DNA of 64,000 nt, from positions 848,501-912,500 of the forward strand of contig QANY01004715.1 of NCBI GenBank assembly GCA_003255025.1. The letters are read 5' to 3'. A program made the position numbers and the translations under genes. Source of the DNA: Datisca glomerata (lineage: Eukaryota; Streptophyta; Magnoliopsida; Cucurbitales; Datiscaceae). Of the stretch, positions 46,732 through 59,550 are shown one piece after another. Below the pieces are notes generated by a model. That model was not told where the DNA came from. It made no database searches and saw only the letters and a list, made by a program, of their open reading frames with translations. The first letter of the stretch is position 1, and each line of letters opens with the position of its first letter.

Positions 46732-49195
46732 ATATATGAGAGACTCATGATCACCTAGGCAAGCCTTACGTTTACTAAATTTAGTTAACTTCAGAACCAG
46801 TACAATTCAAAGAAGAAAGAAGAAATAGAGAAAAAATATTGTCGTTTTTGAGGTTTATTCATCATAATTTGATATTAACTATCATTTCTTCTTATCATTA
46901 ATTCATCATCAAGCTTGAGGCAAAATAATGATAATTAGATGATAATGATTTTATAGATTCAATGATTGTGGATAAATTCATATCATATCAGAGTTACCAC
47001 TTGGATATAAAGGGTATAAGTGGTATTATGGGTATATGTCAATGCTCATGAATAGGTTGGTGGATGAAAATTTGACCAAAAAGGTTATATCATAGAGCAT
47101 TTAAAATTTGATGGCCAATGTTACATAACATTCTATACTTCATATTATAATGATAAATATATGAGGTGCGATATTATTCATATATTTTATAATTTAAAAA
47201 TTTATTATTTTAATTTTTATACATTCATTTATCATTTTATCATGTCTAAGGTGAGATTATTATATACTACAAACTTCTAACACGGTGTTACACCACATTG
47301 TGACTGCCAAATAATTCATTTTATTATTTTTTCATCCTTTTAACATTCTCTTAAAAAATCAAAATCTAAAATTAAAACTTTTGCACCAAACATTCTAGTA
47401 GTTACCTATTTTCCTTGAAGCATGTTCATGATGAGAATTTTCTACTAGCTAAAGACTAATTTGTAGGTAAATTTCGGCTGGAGGCTTGACCGAATTTGTT
47501 TACGTACATGAAACTTGTGTAGTGGGATTAGTGAGAAGGTAGTTAGTTCAGGAAAGAGCCAGATAAAAAGTTGAAAAATATGCTACAAAACAGACAATTT
47601 ACTATTTTTACTTATTTATTTGCAAAACAAGACAAAGGGTATCTTCCTAAATCTATAATTTTTCATAGTTCTTTTTGGCCTCTTTGTGGAGACAAGGATG
47701 TGAAAGTAGGAAGAGGAGAACCCTCTTTTGAGGGCTCGAGGATAATAAGTCCAAAATACAAGGGCTTCTTTTATTTTTAATTATTTTCCTTTTCTATTTC
47801 GTTAATAGGATTTCCCCCTCTATTCATCCTTTTTAATTACTTTATTTATGCTTTACTTTTTTTCTTGTCAAAGTCATATATTGAATTAGATATTTTTGGG
47901 TCACTTTGCTTCAATCCCAAAAAGGCCAAAGTGGTTGATGGGTGTGATATTCTCTTTCTTATTCCAAATGATTCAATATTTTAATCTCAACTCTCTTACT
48001 TGAGTTTGGAAAATTAATTAAGTATAAAATTGATAGTAACCACCTTTTTCTTTTCTTTTTTCCCTTTGAATTTCCTTCTTAATTGTAATATTCAATCGTT
48101 GATAAAAATTAACAAGTTCAAATATTAATTGTATTTGACTTTTATAAGAGGAAAATTAAAATGTAAAAAAGCATCTGACTTTGAGTGAAAGGAATGGGTA
48201 AACATCTTTAATAATGAAATAGAAATACATTTTTTATTGGCCTTTGGTTAAGGTCACTATGATATAGTTTAATTCAACTATTAAATCATGCTTCTTTTCA
48301 TTTTCTTATATTTTTAACAAATATTTTCAATAGAGTGTTAAGAAAAAGTATTTTCAATAGCTAATAAAATTAGTAAATTAAATACCAAATATTTTAAACT
48401 AATTAAGATAAACTTCATGTAGTCAAAGAGTCTCGGATTCAAAGTTCATGGGAGCCCAATACCATAACTAATAACTATACATGTACTTTAGTCTGTGTTT
48501 TTATTCACATTCTAGATTTTGATCGAATTATATTATTTGGACAAAGTTTTTTTTAGGAATTTTTTTCCGGCCTTAAAAATTCAGAGTAAAGGATTTTAAA
48601 TTGTTTTTATTGGAAATGATAGAAGAATAATAAGTTATAGTCAATGATCATAAATGTTTCTTCTTTCTTGTCTTTTCATTTTCGTCTTACTCAAGTTGAT
48701 TTATATAGCTTATGATCAGTCATACACAATCCAAATGTTACTCACACAACTTCTTAAAACAGAGAACATGACTTTAAAAATAAAACTCACTCAATAATTC
48801 TAGTTAGATGATTTTATATTATTGTTAAACGTTATTTTTAGAAAAAAAAGTAAACAGCGTTATTTCTAAAAAAAATTAGGAGCAAATGATTTTGTATTAT
48901 TGTTATTGGAAATGATAGAAAAATAATAAGTTGGTCGAAGATCTTCAAACATTTCTTCAGTTTTGTCTTGTTGAAGTTGGCCTATACAACTATTATCAGG
49001 ACTCTTAACCTAACTAATTATAATGAAACTACAACTTTCAAGTGATATGAGATTTGAGTAAGCGAATTCCACATTTTCCTATAACAAAAGTAGTATATAA
49101 CGGAAGCATTAAGTTTATTTAGAAGCATAAAGATGGTATACTTATTGAAAAAAGAAATGATCAACTGCAATATACATTTTTATTTAGATCATTAA
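46732..49195. other. AT-rich intergenic DNA, no gene assigned
   Basis: No recognisable exon. A diverged direct repeat of about 100 bp is present: 48605-48720 and 48898-49000 share ttattggaaatgatagaa and ataataagtt, followed by ttcttc and cttgt blocks. Confidence 0.5.
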
Positions 49196-49706
49196 GGGTA
49201 TGTTTACTAAAGGGAAAGTAAGGAAAGAGAATTCCCTCTCCCTTTCCCTTTCATGTTTATTTAGCGAAGGAAATGAAAATAATAGTGAGGCCAACTAAAT
49301 TTTACTCTTAGACCCCGTTTGTTTTATGCTATCCTCTTTTGTAATCCTATTGTAATTATTTTATAATTGAATTATCATGTTTATTTGAAGTAATCATTAT
49401 ATAAGGCTGCAATCCTAATTTATATGCAATCATAATTTGCATGCAATCATAATTTACATGCAATCTTAATTTACGTGCAACCCTAATTTATAATCATTTG
49501 AGGTAATTGAATTACATAATAAAATGGAAACAATCTTAATTTACAATGTCATTACAGTTCTAATATCAAACAAAATTATTTTTCTACCTTCATTGAGATA
49601 TTCTCTCTCTCATTTTATTAACAATTAAAATTAACTTCATCAATGTTTGTTTAGCATTATTAATTTATTTAAATATTAATAAAAATAATTAAACTAAAGT
49701 TAAAAT

Positions 49707-51929
49707 TATTGGGGGTTATGCCCTAAAAGCATGTATATTGATATTTTGATATGAAATTTAATGAGGATTACATTTTTCTTATAATTGTTCTTTTAAATTA
49801 TTATTGAATAATTTATATAAATATATGAAAATTCCATATTCATTAATGAGATTATGATATTGTATTAGTACTGTAGGATTAAGATCATAGATAATGAATA
49901 AAATTATCAGTAATATATTAAAATATAAAATCTTTAATAAATGGTTGCTAGTACGGTTCACTAAGCATCATGAATGCGTGTGATCCAGATCCGGATCATT
50001 GATGTGTATAAAAATCTTAGTGAATGTACTTTATATAATGAGATTATATATGACATGACCGATGTGAATTAATATATTTATCAACGTGCCATTTATCATA
50101 AAGATTTAATACACATCAAATTGATGATCATATATAGATCAGTCTGAATCTTAAGTAGTCATGAATTCCTATGCATGTCTACTGGATTTGATTCACTCGT
50201 TAATGTTTGTTTGTAAAACAGGCTAGTGACTTTTGTTTTGGAGATACAGTGATATGCACGGCTGAGAACATGATCTTATAAGATTTAAAATCCAAGCTTT
50301 CCTAATGGAGTGTATATATTAGTTCCCTTAAGTGTTAATTCTAGAACTGAATGGTTATTGAGCTCAAATTTATAATACGATTATATATTAACCTTTCACT
50401 AGTGGATTAATGGTACTTAAGGATCAAGAGGTAATTGGAAGGGTAAAATGTTAATTTTGACAAGCTCTAATTTATGAACCAATAATTGGAGGAAAAAACT
50501 ATATGAAATGATTATATCAGTGGACTACATGAGAATACTCTGTTAATACATTCTATAATCACTAAGAGTTCAATTCCATATTTATAGTGGAGTATTAATG
50601 AAATTAAAAATTAAGATTATTTAATTAAAGAGTTTAATTAATAATCTGATTTATTGAAAATTAGGATTATAGATCCATAGTCATCAAGTTAACTCTATAT
50701 TACGCAGTTTAGGGTGTGAATACTTAAGGACATGAGAAAAAGATAACTTGCAAAGGAATTTTAATTCTAGGGCAAGTACATAATTATGTGTGACTAATTA
50801 ATTAAAAATTAATTAATTGAATCATATATATATATATATATAATTTTCAGAAATTATATATAATTATTGATAAGTAAGTCAGAATATTTAATTTATAAAA
50901 TTAGATAATTAAATTATTATTATATAATAATTTGAATCAACTAAATCTGTTATTTGTGAAATAACAGATTATTTAGTTGATAGGAATAATCAAATATGTG
51001 AATTAACTGATATCTAGATAATTATCTGATTAAAATAAATATTTAATTTACAGTAATTGCTCTGTGTCGATCAATGATTGAGAATCATAGATCACTATGG
51101 ACTATTGTACTGCCATGTTGCACTATAGTAGTAGGCGTGTAACATTGCAATGCCACACGGCACTGAAGTGTGGCGTGACACACAGTGTCGTGAGGCACTG
51201 TGTTGCTTAACGTCAGCTGCAGTGTCGTGTGACACTGCAGTTGTGCACCGTTATACAATGAGTCCCACTGCATTGGATAATTTGAAATCAAATATTATTT
51301 TTTAATTTTTAATTATCCTTAAATATCTGATACGCCATTATCCAGAATATATACAGATATTATTATAATGGCCCAGTGAGATAGCTCAGTACATCAGTTC
51401 ATCAATCAAGAATTGAATTGAGAACACAATTAGAGTTAGAGAATTTTTTCTCTTTGATTAATAGTTAATCAAAACTCTGAAAGAATAATCATCGCATTCT
51501 TTTAGAAAATCGTCTCACTAAAACTATTCTTAGTAAATCTCTAGATCTCATGTGTTGAGTACATCTAGAGACAGAAAAAATGTCTTATAATATTCTACGT
51601 GCTCATACACGTCCTAGTGCGTTGATGATTGACTTGAAAGATCTTGGTGTGAATCTTGAAGTTTATTGATCGTTGGAATGGTTTCATGGGACGGGGGGTC
51701 GATTTGGTTTGCAATGGCGCTTGATATAAACTACAAGAGGTATATGATTCTCAACCTTGTATGTTGTAGATTTAATGTATAAATATATAATGAATCATTC
51801 CTGATTGAAAAGAGTTTTCAATAAAAAAATTTATTTTTGAAAATCGTTGCGCCGCGCTTATTTTTCTTTTTATAAGAAAAAATTATTTTTTATTAAAAAA
51901 TTTAAACGCCTGCGCTACATTTTGTAACA
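49707..51929 (+). mobile_element. 5' LTR of copia B (about 2.2 kb)
   Basis: Starts TATTGGGGGTTATG (TG changed to TA) and ends TGTAACA beside the primer-binding site. It has about 520 bp (roughly 49950-50480) that B-prime's LTR lacks. A segment at 51100-51260 contains repeated short palindromic blocks around GTGCC...GGCAC-like words. Confidence 0.85.
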
Positions 51930-51931
51930 AT

Positions 51932-51943
51932 TGGTATCATAGC
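51932..51943 (+). other. Primer-binding site of copia B
   Basis: TGGTATCATAGC, one mismatch from the initiator tRNA-Met site TGGTATCAGAGC, 2 bp after the LTR end. Confidence 0.85.
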
Positions 51944-53920
51944 GATCTTTATATATTTATATGTTAAATGTTGTGTGGATTTTCTTGCATTATACATATA
52001 ATATGGTATGTGTATGAATGAATGAATGGTTATGTTTTTTGAATTATGAAAAATAATATATCCTTAATTGTGTGGTGATTATTAGGTTAGGCTTTGTTCT
52101 TTAATTTTTTCTTAGATCTTGTGTAAGTCGTTTTGGGGCGTAGGAACTTTTGTAACTTTATTTTGGATATTTATTGTAGTAATTCTGATCGCGAGAAACG
52201 AAGAGCGCACGAGATGAACGACGGAGGGAAAAGAAAAGAAATATGAATTCTTTTAGAATTTCGGCATCGGCACCAGAAATTAGATTTCCGGCGCTGGCGC
52301 CGCCGATTTTGAAAACAGACAATGTCACCAGAATTTACTGTTCCGGCGACGTCGTCAGAAAATTGGCGCCGACGACAACGGCCGATGGTGGTAGGCGACC
52401 GGCAATGGGAGATGGCGGCTGGCGGTGGGTCCAGCGATGATGTGGTAGGTGGCAACTGTTCTCACATTTAGGGAAGTTTTCGCACAAACTCTGATACCAA
52501 CCAACCCTATCACTATAGATAACCTTATATCTATCAATTATCCTTTTTTATTTTGAAATTAATTTAATTTTTAATTTTTAATTTTATGAAAATTAGAAAA
52601 TAATAGGTTGATTGAGTTTGATACAAGTTTGGCCAATTAAATCAAATATTTATTTGGCTAAGTCAAAATTAACTATTTTAAAGTGGTAATTGTAGAAATT
52701 ATTTTTAATTAAGAAAAATAATTTTTCTTAATTATATAGGATTTTGTTCAAAACTTGAAAATTATGAAGATATACATCAGGAGGAGAATGCAATATTTGA
52801 AAAATATGTATTCTCAAAATCTGCTTTGTAATATTATTTCTTTATTTCAAGGGTTGTAATTTGAAAATACTCAATAGTCACTCGGTCCATTATTATTTAA
52901 TTGTTATATTTGATAACATGTTCATGCATTAGTTGATCACATGACATACATGAAAATCCCGTACAGTTTTATTTAATCATGCATCTCATCAGTTGAAACA
53001 TGATTTATTAAAATTATCCTAATATGTTTATATGTAGTATTTTATTAAATCAATTGCATGTAAACTGCTAGGTTTTAATTAGTTAAAACTTGGTAATCAC
53101 ATCACACTAAGGACTATAGTAACAAATAGGATAACCGACTTTAGTAAAAGAGTTTTATTAAAGTTTGATGAATATAATTAATTAGTTAATCTAAGTTCAC
53201 CTAATTATGACTTGGGCGTTTTAGAAAGTTAAATGAACTTAGACCAATGCGTTTGACATAACTAATTATTAAATATTCATAGTGTTATTGTTTTAACTAC
53301 TGATTAATTTGGAATTAATTGATTAGTTAAAATGAAAACACATAATCCTAAAATAGTAAGTGAGAGAAAGTTGACATGTCAATATAACATCTGGTGTCCA
53401 TCATTAGTACAACACTGGTGAGGTGCAGTAAGGCCCTCAAGATGGCTTTGTTTTTATCTCCCTAAAGAAGGTTTCGAGCCGTACCAATACTAAGATTGGA
53501 CTTCTTAAGAAGATAAGAGGAAGTAATGTAGTTTATTTTTGACTGACCCTAAGGTAACATATTCTAAAAGAAATCATAGAATCTGAAATGATTAGTTACA
53601 CTCACAAAGTCACAATTAAGCTTTCATGTGGATAGTTGTGCCTTGATCAAACAAACAATACTTTATTATTAGAGAAAATATGAGATATTTTAATTTTTTA
53701 TTAATAAGGATGAGAATGTCGCATAGACAGTCTGAGGTTAATCTGACTGACCCTAAGGCATCCCATTAATCATTGGGTTGTGTTTATCATGATTAGTAAA
53801 TGTTAAATTTGTGTGTTTATTATGTTGCATTCATGCATCACATTTACTTTTTGAATTTTAAATATTTATCAATTATATTGAATCTTGTATATTTTAAATT
53901 TCAGTTATCATTATTATACA
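51944..53920 (+). other. Leader of copia B
   Basis: About 2 kb without a gene: a GC-rich patch at 52255-52440 (cggcgctggcgccgccg-type), then AT-rich DNA. A GC-rich patch in the same relative place occurs in the leader of element C. Open frames over the GC patch on both strands have no recognisable product. Confidence 0.6.
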
Positions 53921-54866
53921 ATGGGTAACCCTATTACTGCTTTCCTCACTCTTAAGAATTGAATGGTGATAATTTTGTAGGCTGGAAATCAAATATGAAC
54001 TTAATGTTGAATTATGGGAACCATAAGTTCGTTCTTACTGAGGAATATCCTGAGGAGCCCGCAGCTAATGTCCCTAAGAATGTTAGGGACAAATATGATG
54101 TTTGGATCATATCAAACAACAAGGTGAAGTGCTACATGCTTGTGAGCATGAATGATATTCTGAGAACCAAGCATGAAAGCATGGAGACTGTCTATGAGAT
54201 TATGAAATCTTTACAGGTTATGTTGGGGCAGCAGTCTGATCAAAGTCGTCATAAGGCCACTAGGAGCTATATGACGACTAAGATGAGAAATGGTACTTTT
54301 GTGTGAGAACATGTTTTGAACATGATCAACATAATGCATGAAGAAGAAGTAAATGGGTGACCATTGATGAACAGATTCAAGTCAACATTATACTTAAGTC
54401 GCTCACACCAGTTTTTTCTGCGTTTATGACCAACTATGTTATGAACAAATTGCAATTCAACATGACTCAATTATTGAATGAACTGTAGACTTTTAAGTCA
54501 CTCAACCTTAGAATGACCAAAGAGAGAGAGGTAAATATTGTCGAGCAAAAGCCTTCATCCACTGCTGCTAAAAGTAATAAGAGGAATAAGATTAATGGTA
54601 AGGGAAAAAGTAAGACCAAGAAAGGGAAGAAAGCCAAGACATCATCAAAAGTTAATAAGAACAAGAATGACAACAAGCCCGAAGGAAAATATTTCCGCTG
54701 TGGGATTGAAGGTCATTGGAAGAGAAACTGTAACAAGTATCTCTCCGAGTTAAAAAAGAAAGGTAAATATGATTTACTTGTTCTTGAACCTTGTTTAGTG
54801 GAATATGATTTGTCATCCTGGATATTTGATTCAGGAGCCACTAATCATGTATGTTCTTCTTTGTAG
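53921..54866 (+). pseudogene. gag and start of protease of copia B, broken
   Basis: An ATG at 53921 (MGNPITAF) is followed by a frameshift into NGDNFVGWKSNMNLMLNYGN (from 53962). A stop at 54304 and further shifts precede the C-terminal part (54513-54866). The zinc knuckle is damaged: the first Cys is Tyr (Y-F-R-C-x4-H-x4-C), whereas B-prime keeps Cys. A lysine-rich linker of about 20 residues precedes it, absent in B-prime. The frame continues to the protease motif WIFDSGATNHVC, whose D-S-G is intact, before a stop at 54864-54866. It acts as neither Gag nor protease in this state. Confidence 0.8.
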
Positions 54867-55058
54867 ATACTCGATTCATCAAGGGAGTTGACTGATAGCG
54901 AAGTCATTTTGAGAGTTAGCAGTGGTGCGCTCGTGTCAACTAAAGCATTAGGGACAGTCCATTTACTTTTTGGATTTAATTATTTAATTTTGAATGATGT
55001 TTATAATATTCTTGGATTTTTGAGAAATTTGATTTCTCATTCTTTTTTGCAAGAATAG

Positions 55059-55307
55059 TTGTTCGAAGTTTCTTTTATTAATAAAAAGTTTATTATTTCT
55101 AAGAATGGATTTGATATTAGTCATGGTAAAGTTATAAATGGACTGTACATGTTTAAACCGACTGAACGGGTCTTAAATAATTTTAAATTATTTAAAGTAG
55201 CAAAACCTAAAAGTATTAAACGACAAAGAGTTTCTCATGACGATGATAACGCATATCTTTGGCATCTTAGGTTGAGACATATTAATCTAGATAGGTTAAA
55301 CAAGTAA
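55059..55307 (+). pseudogene. GAG-pre-integrase domain of copia B
   Basis: An 82-codon open stretch ending AYLWHLRLRHINLDRLNK, the conserved LWH-RLGH motif that opens copia integrases. Here the usual G before the second His is R. A stop follows directly. Confidence 0.8.
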
Positions 55308-55880
55308 CAAAGCATGGTGCTTTAAGAGAACTAAAAGTTGGAATTCTTCATGTTTGTGAATCCTATCTAGAGGGTAAAATGACTAAGTGACATTTTTCTG
55401 ATAAGGGCCAAAGAGTCAAAGAACCACTTGAGTTAGCGCATAGTGATGTTTGTTGACCGGTCAATGTACAAGCTAGAGGTGGGTATGAGTATTTCGTCAC
55501 TTTTATTGACGATTACTCAAAATATGGTTATACTTACCTAATGCAAAGACTGAACCTTATTGGATATGGTTAGGTCGATATTAAGCTACTTATCACTGTC
55601 ACTTAAATTTTGGGGATATGCACTACACACGGCTATTTACATTTTGAAATAGTGTCATATAAGTATATAAGCAAGACACCTTTAGAGTTATGAAATGGCT
55701 ATAAACCTAGTTTACGTCATTTTCGTATGGGGGTGTCCAGCTCACGATCTTAGACTCAAGACCGAAAAGTTAGACTCAATGTCAGAAGTATGCATATTCG
55801 TTGGCTATGCTCTAGAGACTAGATGTGGGTACTTTTAAAATCGCAATGATCAAAGGGGGTTTGTATCGAATAATGTCACT
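55308..55880 (+). pseudogene. Integrase of copia B with internal deletion
   Basis: The start of the catalytic core is visible near 55480-55540 (GGYEYFVTFIDDYSKYGY). The sequence then passes through unalignable DNA to the distal part (LSFWGYALHTAIY near 55600; RVWGCPAH-like near 55730; SEVCIFVGYALETRCGYF near 55790-55840). The middle of the core, with the second Asp and Glu of the DDE triad, is missing. Several stops are present. Confidence 0.7.
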
Positions 55881-56189
55881 TTCCTTGAACACGACTATAT
55901 GAAAAACTACAAACCTCATAACAAAATAGTTCTCGAGGAATTAGTGACTAAAGAGTTCAAATCACCTTCAATTTCTACTAATAAACGATAAACCAGAGAA
56001 GCCACAGTTCCTATAAAGGAAACCCCGATTCAACATCGTAGTGGGAGGGTTGTGAGACAACCAGTACGCTACGAACTAGAAGAACATGTTCTAGTGTCAG
56101 ACACTGATAAGGACGATCCATTATCTTATGAAGAAGCAATGGATGAACCTGAAAAGGAGAAATGACAAGATGCATGAACCAGAAAATAA

Positions 56190-56510
56190 AATCTACGTAT
56201 TCCGATTCCGTTTAGAAACTTGTAGATCCACCTGAAAATATCAGGCTCAATGGATGTAAATGGATATTTAAGAAGAAAAGATGTGCAGATGGGAAAGTAG
56301 AAACTTTCAAGACGCGGTTAGTAGCCAATAACTATACACAAAGGGAGAGAGTCAATTATGAAGAGCCATTCTCCCATGTGGTCATGCTAAAATCTTTTCG
56401 CATCCTTTTGTTCATAGCCACTAGTTTTGACTATGAGATATGAAATATGGACGTCAAGATAACTTTTCTGAATAATTCTCTTGAACAAAGCATATAAATG
56501 ATTTTCAGAA
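56190..56510 (+). pseudogene. Reverse transcriptase N-terminal fragment of copia B
   Basis: GCKWIFKKKRCADGKVETFK, then TRLVANNYTQRERVNYEEPF and NMDVKITFLNNSLEQ match the first third of copia RT (motifs W-FK-K----G-----KARLVAKG and D-KTAFLNG-L). The sequence ends abruptly in LTR sequence at about 56511, so the palm with Y-x-D-D is absent. Confidence 0.8.
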
Positions 56511-57694
56511 ATACATAATTATGTGTGATTAATTAATGAAAAATTAATTAATTAAATTATATATATATATATAATTTTTAGAAATTATATATATATATAT
56601 ATATATATNNNNNNNNNNNNNNNNATTATATATATATATATAATCGATTATCTTTTAATTATAAATAAGTGAGACAGAATATCTAATTTATTAAATTAGA
56701 TAATCAAATTATTATTACATAATAATTTGAATCAACTAAATCTATTAATTTAGTTGATAGGAATAATCAGATATGTTATTTTTGATTAACTGATATCTAG
56801 ATATTTATCTTATTAAAATAAATATTTAATTTACAGTAATTGCCACGTGGTGATCAATAATTGAGAATTATAGATCACCATGGACTGTTGTAGCACCATG
56901 TGGTATTACAGCAGTAGGCATGTGACCTGCTGTGAGGCACTATGATGCTTAACACCAACTGCAGTGCTGTGTGGTACCGTAGTTGTACAACGTTATATAG
57001 TGGGTCCCACTACATTGAGAAATTTTAAATTAAATATTAATTTTTAATTATCCTAAATATCTGATACTTCATTATCTAGAATATATACATATATTATTCT
57101 AATGGCTTAAGGAGATAGCTCAGTTCATCAGTTCATCAACCAAGAATTGAATTGAGAACACAGTTAGAGTTAGAGAATTTTTTCTCTGTGATTAATAATT
57201 AATCAAAACTGTGAAAGAATAATCATCGCATTCTTTTAGAGAATCGTCTCACTAAAGTCTTTATCGATAAATCTCTAGATTTCATGTGTGAAGTATATCT
57301 AGAGACAGAAAAAGTGTCTTGTAATATTCTACATACTCACACACGTCCTACTACGTTGAGTATTAACTTTGAAAATCTTGATGTGAATCTCGGAGTTTAT
57401 TGATCGTTGGAACGGTTTTGTGTGATGGAGTATCTTTCGTGGGATAAAGTATCGATCGGTTTTGCAAGGACGCTTGATATAGACTACAAGATGTGAATAA
57501 TCCTTAACCTTGTATGTTATAGATTTAATGTATAAATTTATAATGGATCGTTCATGATTGGAAAAGTTTTCAATAAAAAAAATTATTTTTAAAAATCGTT
57601 GCGCCGGACTTGTTTTTCTTTTAATTGAAAAAGATTCATTTTTATTAAAAAAAATTTAAACGCCTCCGTTGCGCCTGCATCGCGTTTTCCAACA
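56511..57694 (+). mobile_element. Truncated 3' LTR of copia B
   Basis: Aligns with 50776-51929 of the 5' LTR, starting acataattatgtgtga, and ends CCAACA at 57694 next to the target duplication. It contains a gap of 16 Ns (56609-56624) within a TA microsatellite. Confidence 0.88.
56557..56642. repeat. TA microsatellite with assembly gap
   Basis: TA repeats flank 16 Ns (56609-56624); the array length is therefore uncertain. Confidence 0.9.
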
Positions 57695-58932
57695 AAAATT
57701 CTACGAGAAAATATTTTTTTATTATATCTCTTATTTTATTAATTTAATTACAATATTTTTTTAAATTAGTCCAACATTATTAATTTATTAAAATATTAAT
57801 TAAAATTTATAAAAAAAATTATTAATTTGATAAAAAAATTTATTAAAGTTTAGTCTAGCAATATTTATTTATTTAAATATTAATAAAAAATAATTAAAAA
57901 TAATGTTGAAAGTTCATGTGAAAAATATTTTTTTATTACATCTCTTATTTTATTAATTTGATTAAAAATATTTTTTAAATTTAGTCTAGCATTATAAATT
58001 TATTTAAATATTAAATAAAAATTAACGTTAAATTGCACGTCAAAATATTTTTTTAGATAATATATAACTAAAAAGACATTTAAGTAACTTCATGTTATTT
58101 ACGTAAATTTACAATATATCAAACTATATTCATCACATCATTGATTACCATGCATAACCAAATATGACGATCATATTTTACAAGTAATTGAATTTGACAC
58201 AATTGAAATAATAACAATTGAATTGCGATGATCATTCTAAATTACGTGAATCAAACGACCCTCAAGGGAAGGTAACTTAAATTCCCCGCTCCCACCTTGT
58301 AAATTAAGTTCCATTTCTGAATCCAAAAAAAAAATATTTTAAAATTACACTCCAAGTTCTAGATACAATTATGAAAATACCCCACGTACCCCACGCTTTA
58401 AATAAATTTATAAAAAAGTTTTCAACTTTTAATTAATAAATTTAATAATTTTAACGTGTGAATAAAACCATAAATATTAATTTATTTTATATTATAAATT
58501 ACATAATTAATTTATTTTATATATTTAATGATTTACTTCGTTTCTAATTATTAATGATTTATTTTAGTTATTACTAGTGAATTCAATCAATTATTATATT
58601 GTCACTAATTTCTTCTAATTAGTGAATTAAATAATATATTTTAATTATTACTAATTTGTTTTAAACGTACATTATAGATATGCTAAAATGAAAGTTACTT
58701 TAAAAGTGTGAATAGTAAATTGTATTGCAATTTGAATATTTTGGTAAATGAATATAATTATTTTGATTCCTGTATAGACATATCAATGATATTAAAAAAA
58801 TTATGATTTTAATTCTTGATAGTTAAGTGAGCAAATTACTATATTATTATTCATTTTCCTTTTAAATATTTGTCCCTTTCATTTGATTCGGATTCCTTTA
58901 AAATCCATTACCATTTGGTTATTACACCCTAA

Positions 58933-59400
58933 GTTTATTTTGTTCTCGTCTGAAACATTTGATGCATCATAAAACTCAGTAATTTTCTGCTTTATTCAAT
59001 ACTTATTTCAAAAACACAAACTCATAAACATAATTTTCAGCTTCATGCAGCATGAAGTGCTTGTGACAATTCCGAGTATCCATTTCGGCCGCTGAAAATT
59101 TCGTGTCGGGATAGGAGTTCCGAATTTATAATTATATCTCATGTCAGTGGTAGAGTTTCTAACATTTTAACACAGATACGACAGGAGCGGGAATTGTTTT
59201 CCTCATTTGAGCAGTTGAACTCAAATCTCAACATTTAACTAGATTCAATGAGCATGGACGTCCCTTTTCAGAATAGACGCCCCAGATACAAAACTCTTCC
59301 TGTTCCCCAACAACTCAATGATTTCCCATACAATTCACTTAATTACTTACAGTAATCAACGAAATCGCGAATAACTGCTCATTCCGGCCTTGCATTATTC
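58933..59400. other. Intergenic DNA downstream of the ENGase-like gene
   Basis: Nothing recognisable; likely contains the 3' end and terminator zone of the minus-strand gene. Confidence 0.5.
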
Positions 59401-59451
59401 AGAACCATTCAACAAGTTTTCATAAAAGTAGAAATATATTGTCAGGTCACT

Positions 59452-59472
59452 TTTATTCAAACTGGTTTTATT
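59452..59472 (-). terminator. Putative polyadenylation signals of the ENGase-like gene
   Basis: Two minus-strand AATAAA hexamers (59467-59472 and 59452-59457) lie about 80-100 bp after the stop codon, a plausible distance for a plant 3' end. Confidence 0.45.
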
Positions 59473-59550
59473 GCTGTTTCACAATTTCACCAGATAAAGA
59501 ATACAATTATTTAAGATCTCATCTATCCTCAGAACGAAGAAGAAAAGAAT

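Larger units (their letters stand above)
49707..57694 (+). mobile_element. Ty1/copia element B (7988 bp, degenerate)
   Basis: A perfect 5-bp target duplication aaaat (49702-49706 and 57695-57699) bounds the element exactly. Order: 5' LTR 49707-51929, primer-binding site, leader, gag, protease, integrase, partial RT, truncated 3' LTR. All coding parts carry stops or frameshifts. The end of RT, all of RNase H, the polypurine tract and about the first 1.07 kb of the 3' LTR are missing through one deletion at about 56511. It is closely related to B-prime at 26738-30283. Confidence 0.93.
49311..58261. mobile_element. Inner MITE (GACCCCGTTTG ends), split by copia B
   Basis: Left end GACCCCGTTTGTTTTATG. 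The right end on the complementary strand is GGGTCGTTTGATTCACG. Flanks are tta and tca. Its own sequence is 49311-49701 and 57700-58261. The interior includes at least three diverged copies of a segment of about 210 bp (starting near 49594, 57712 and 57921, sharing tctcttattttattaattt-type blocks). The first copy is interrupted by copia B. Confidence 0.55.
49196..58929. mobile_element. Outer Harbinger/Tourist-like MITE, split by nested insertions
   Basis: Left end GGGTATGTTTACTAAAGG. The right end on the complementary strand is GGGTGTAATAACCAAATGG. The 3-bp flank TAA is present on both sides (49193-49195 and 58930-58932). A TAA/TTA duplication with GGG-type ends suggests the PIF/Harbinger superfamily. 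Its own sequence is about 49196-49310 plus 58262-58929; everything between arrived later. Confidence 0.6.
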
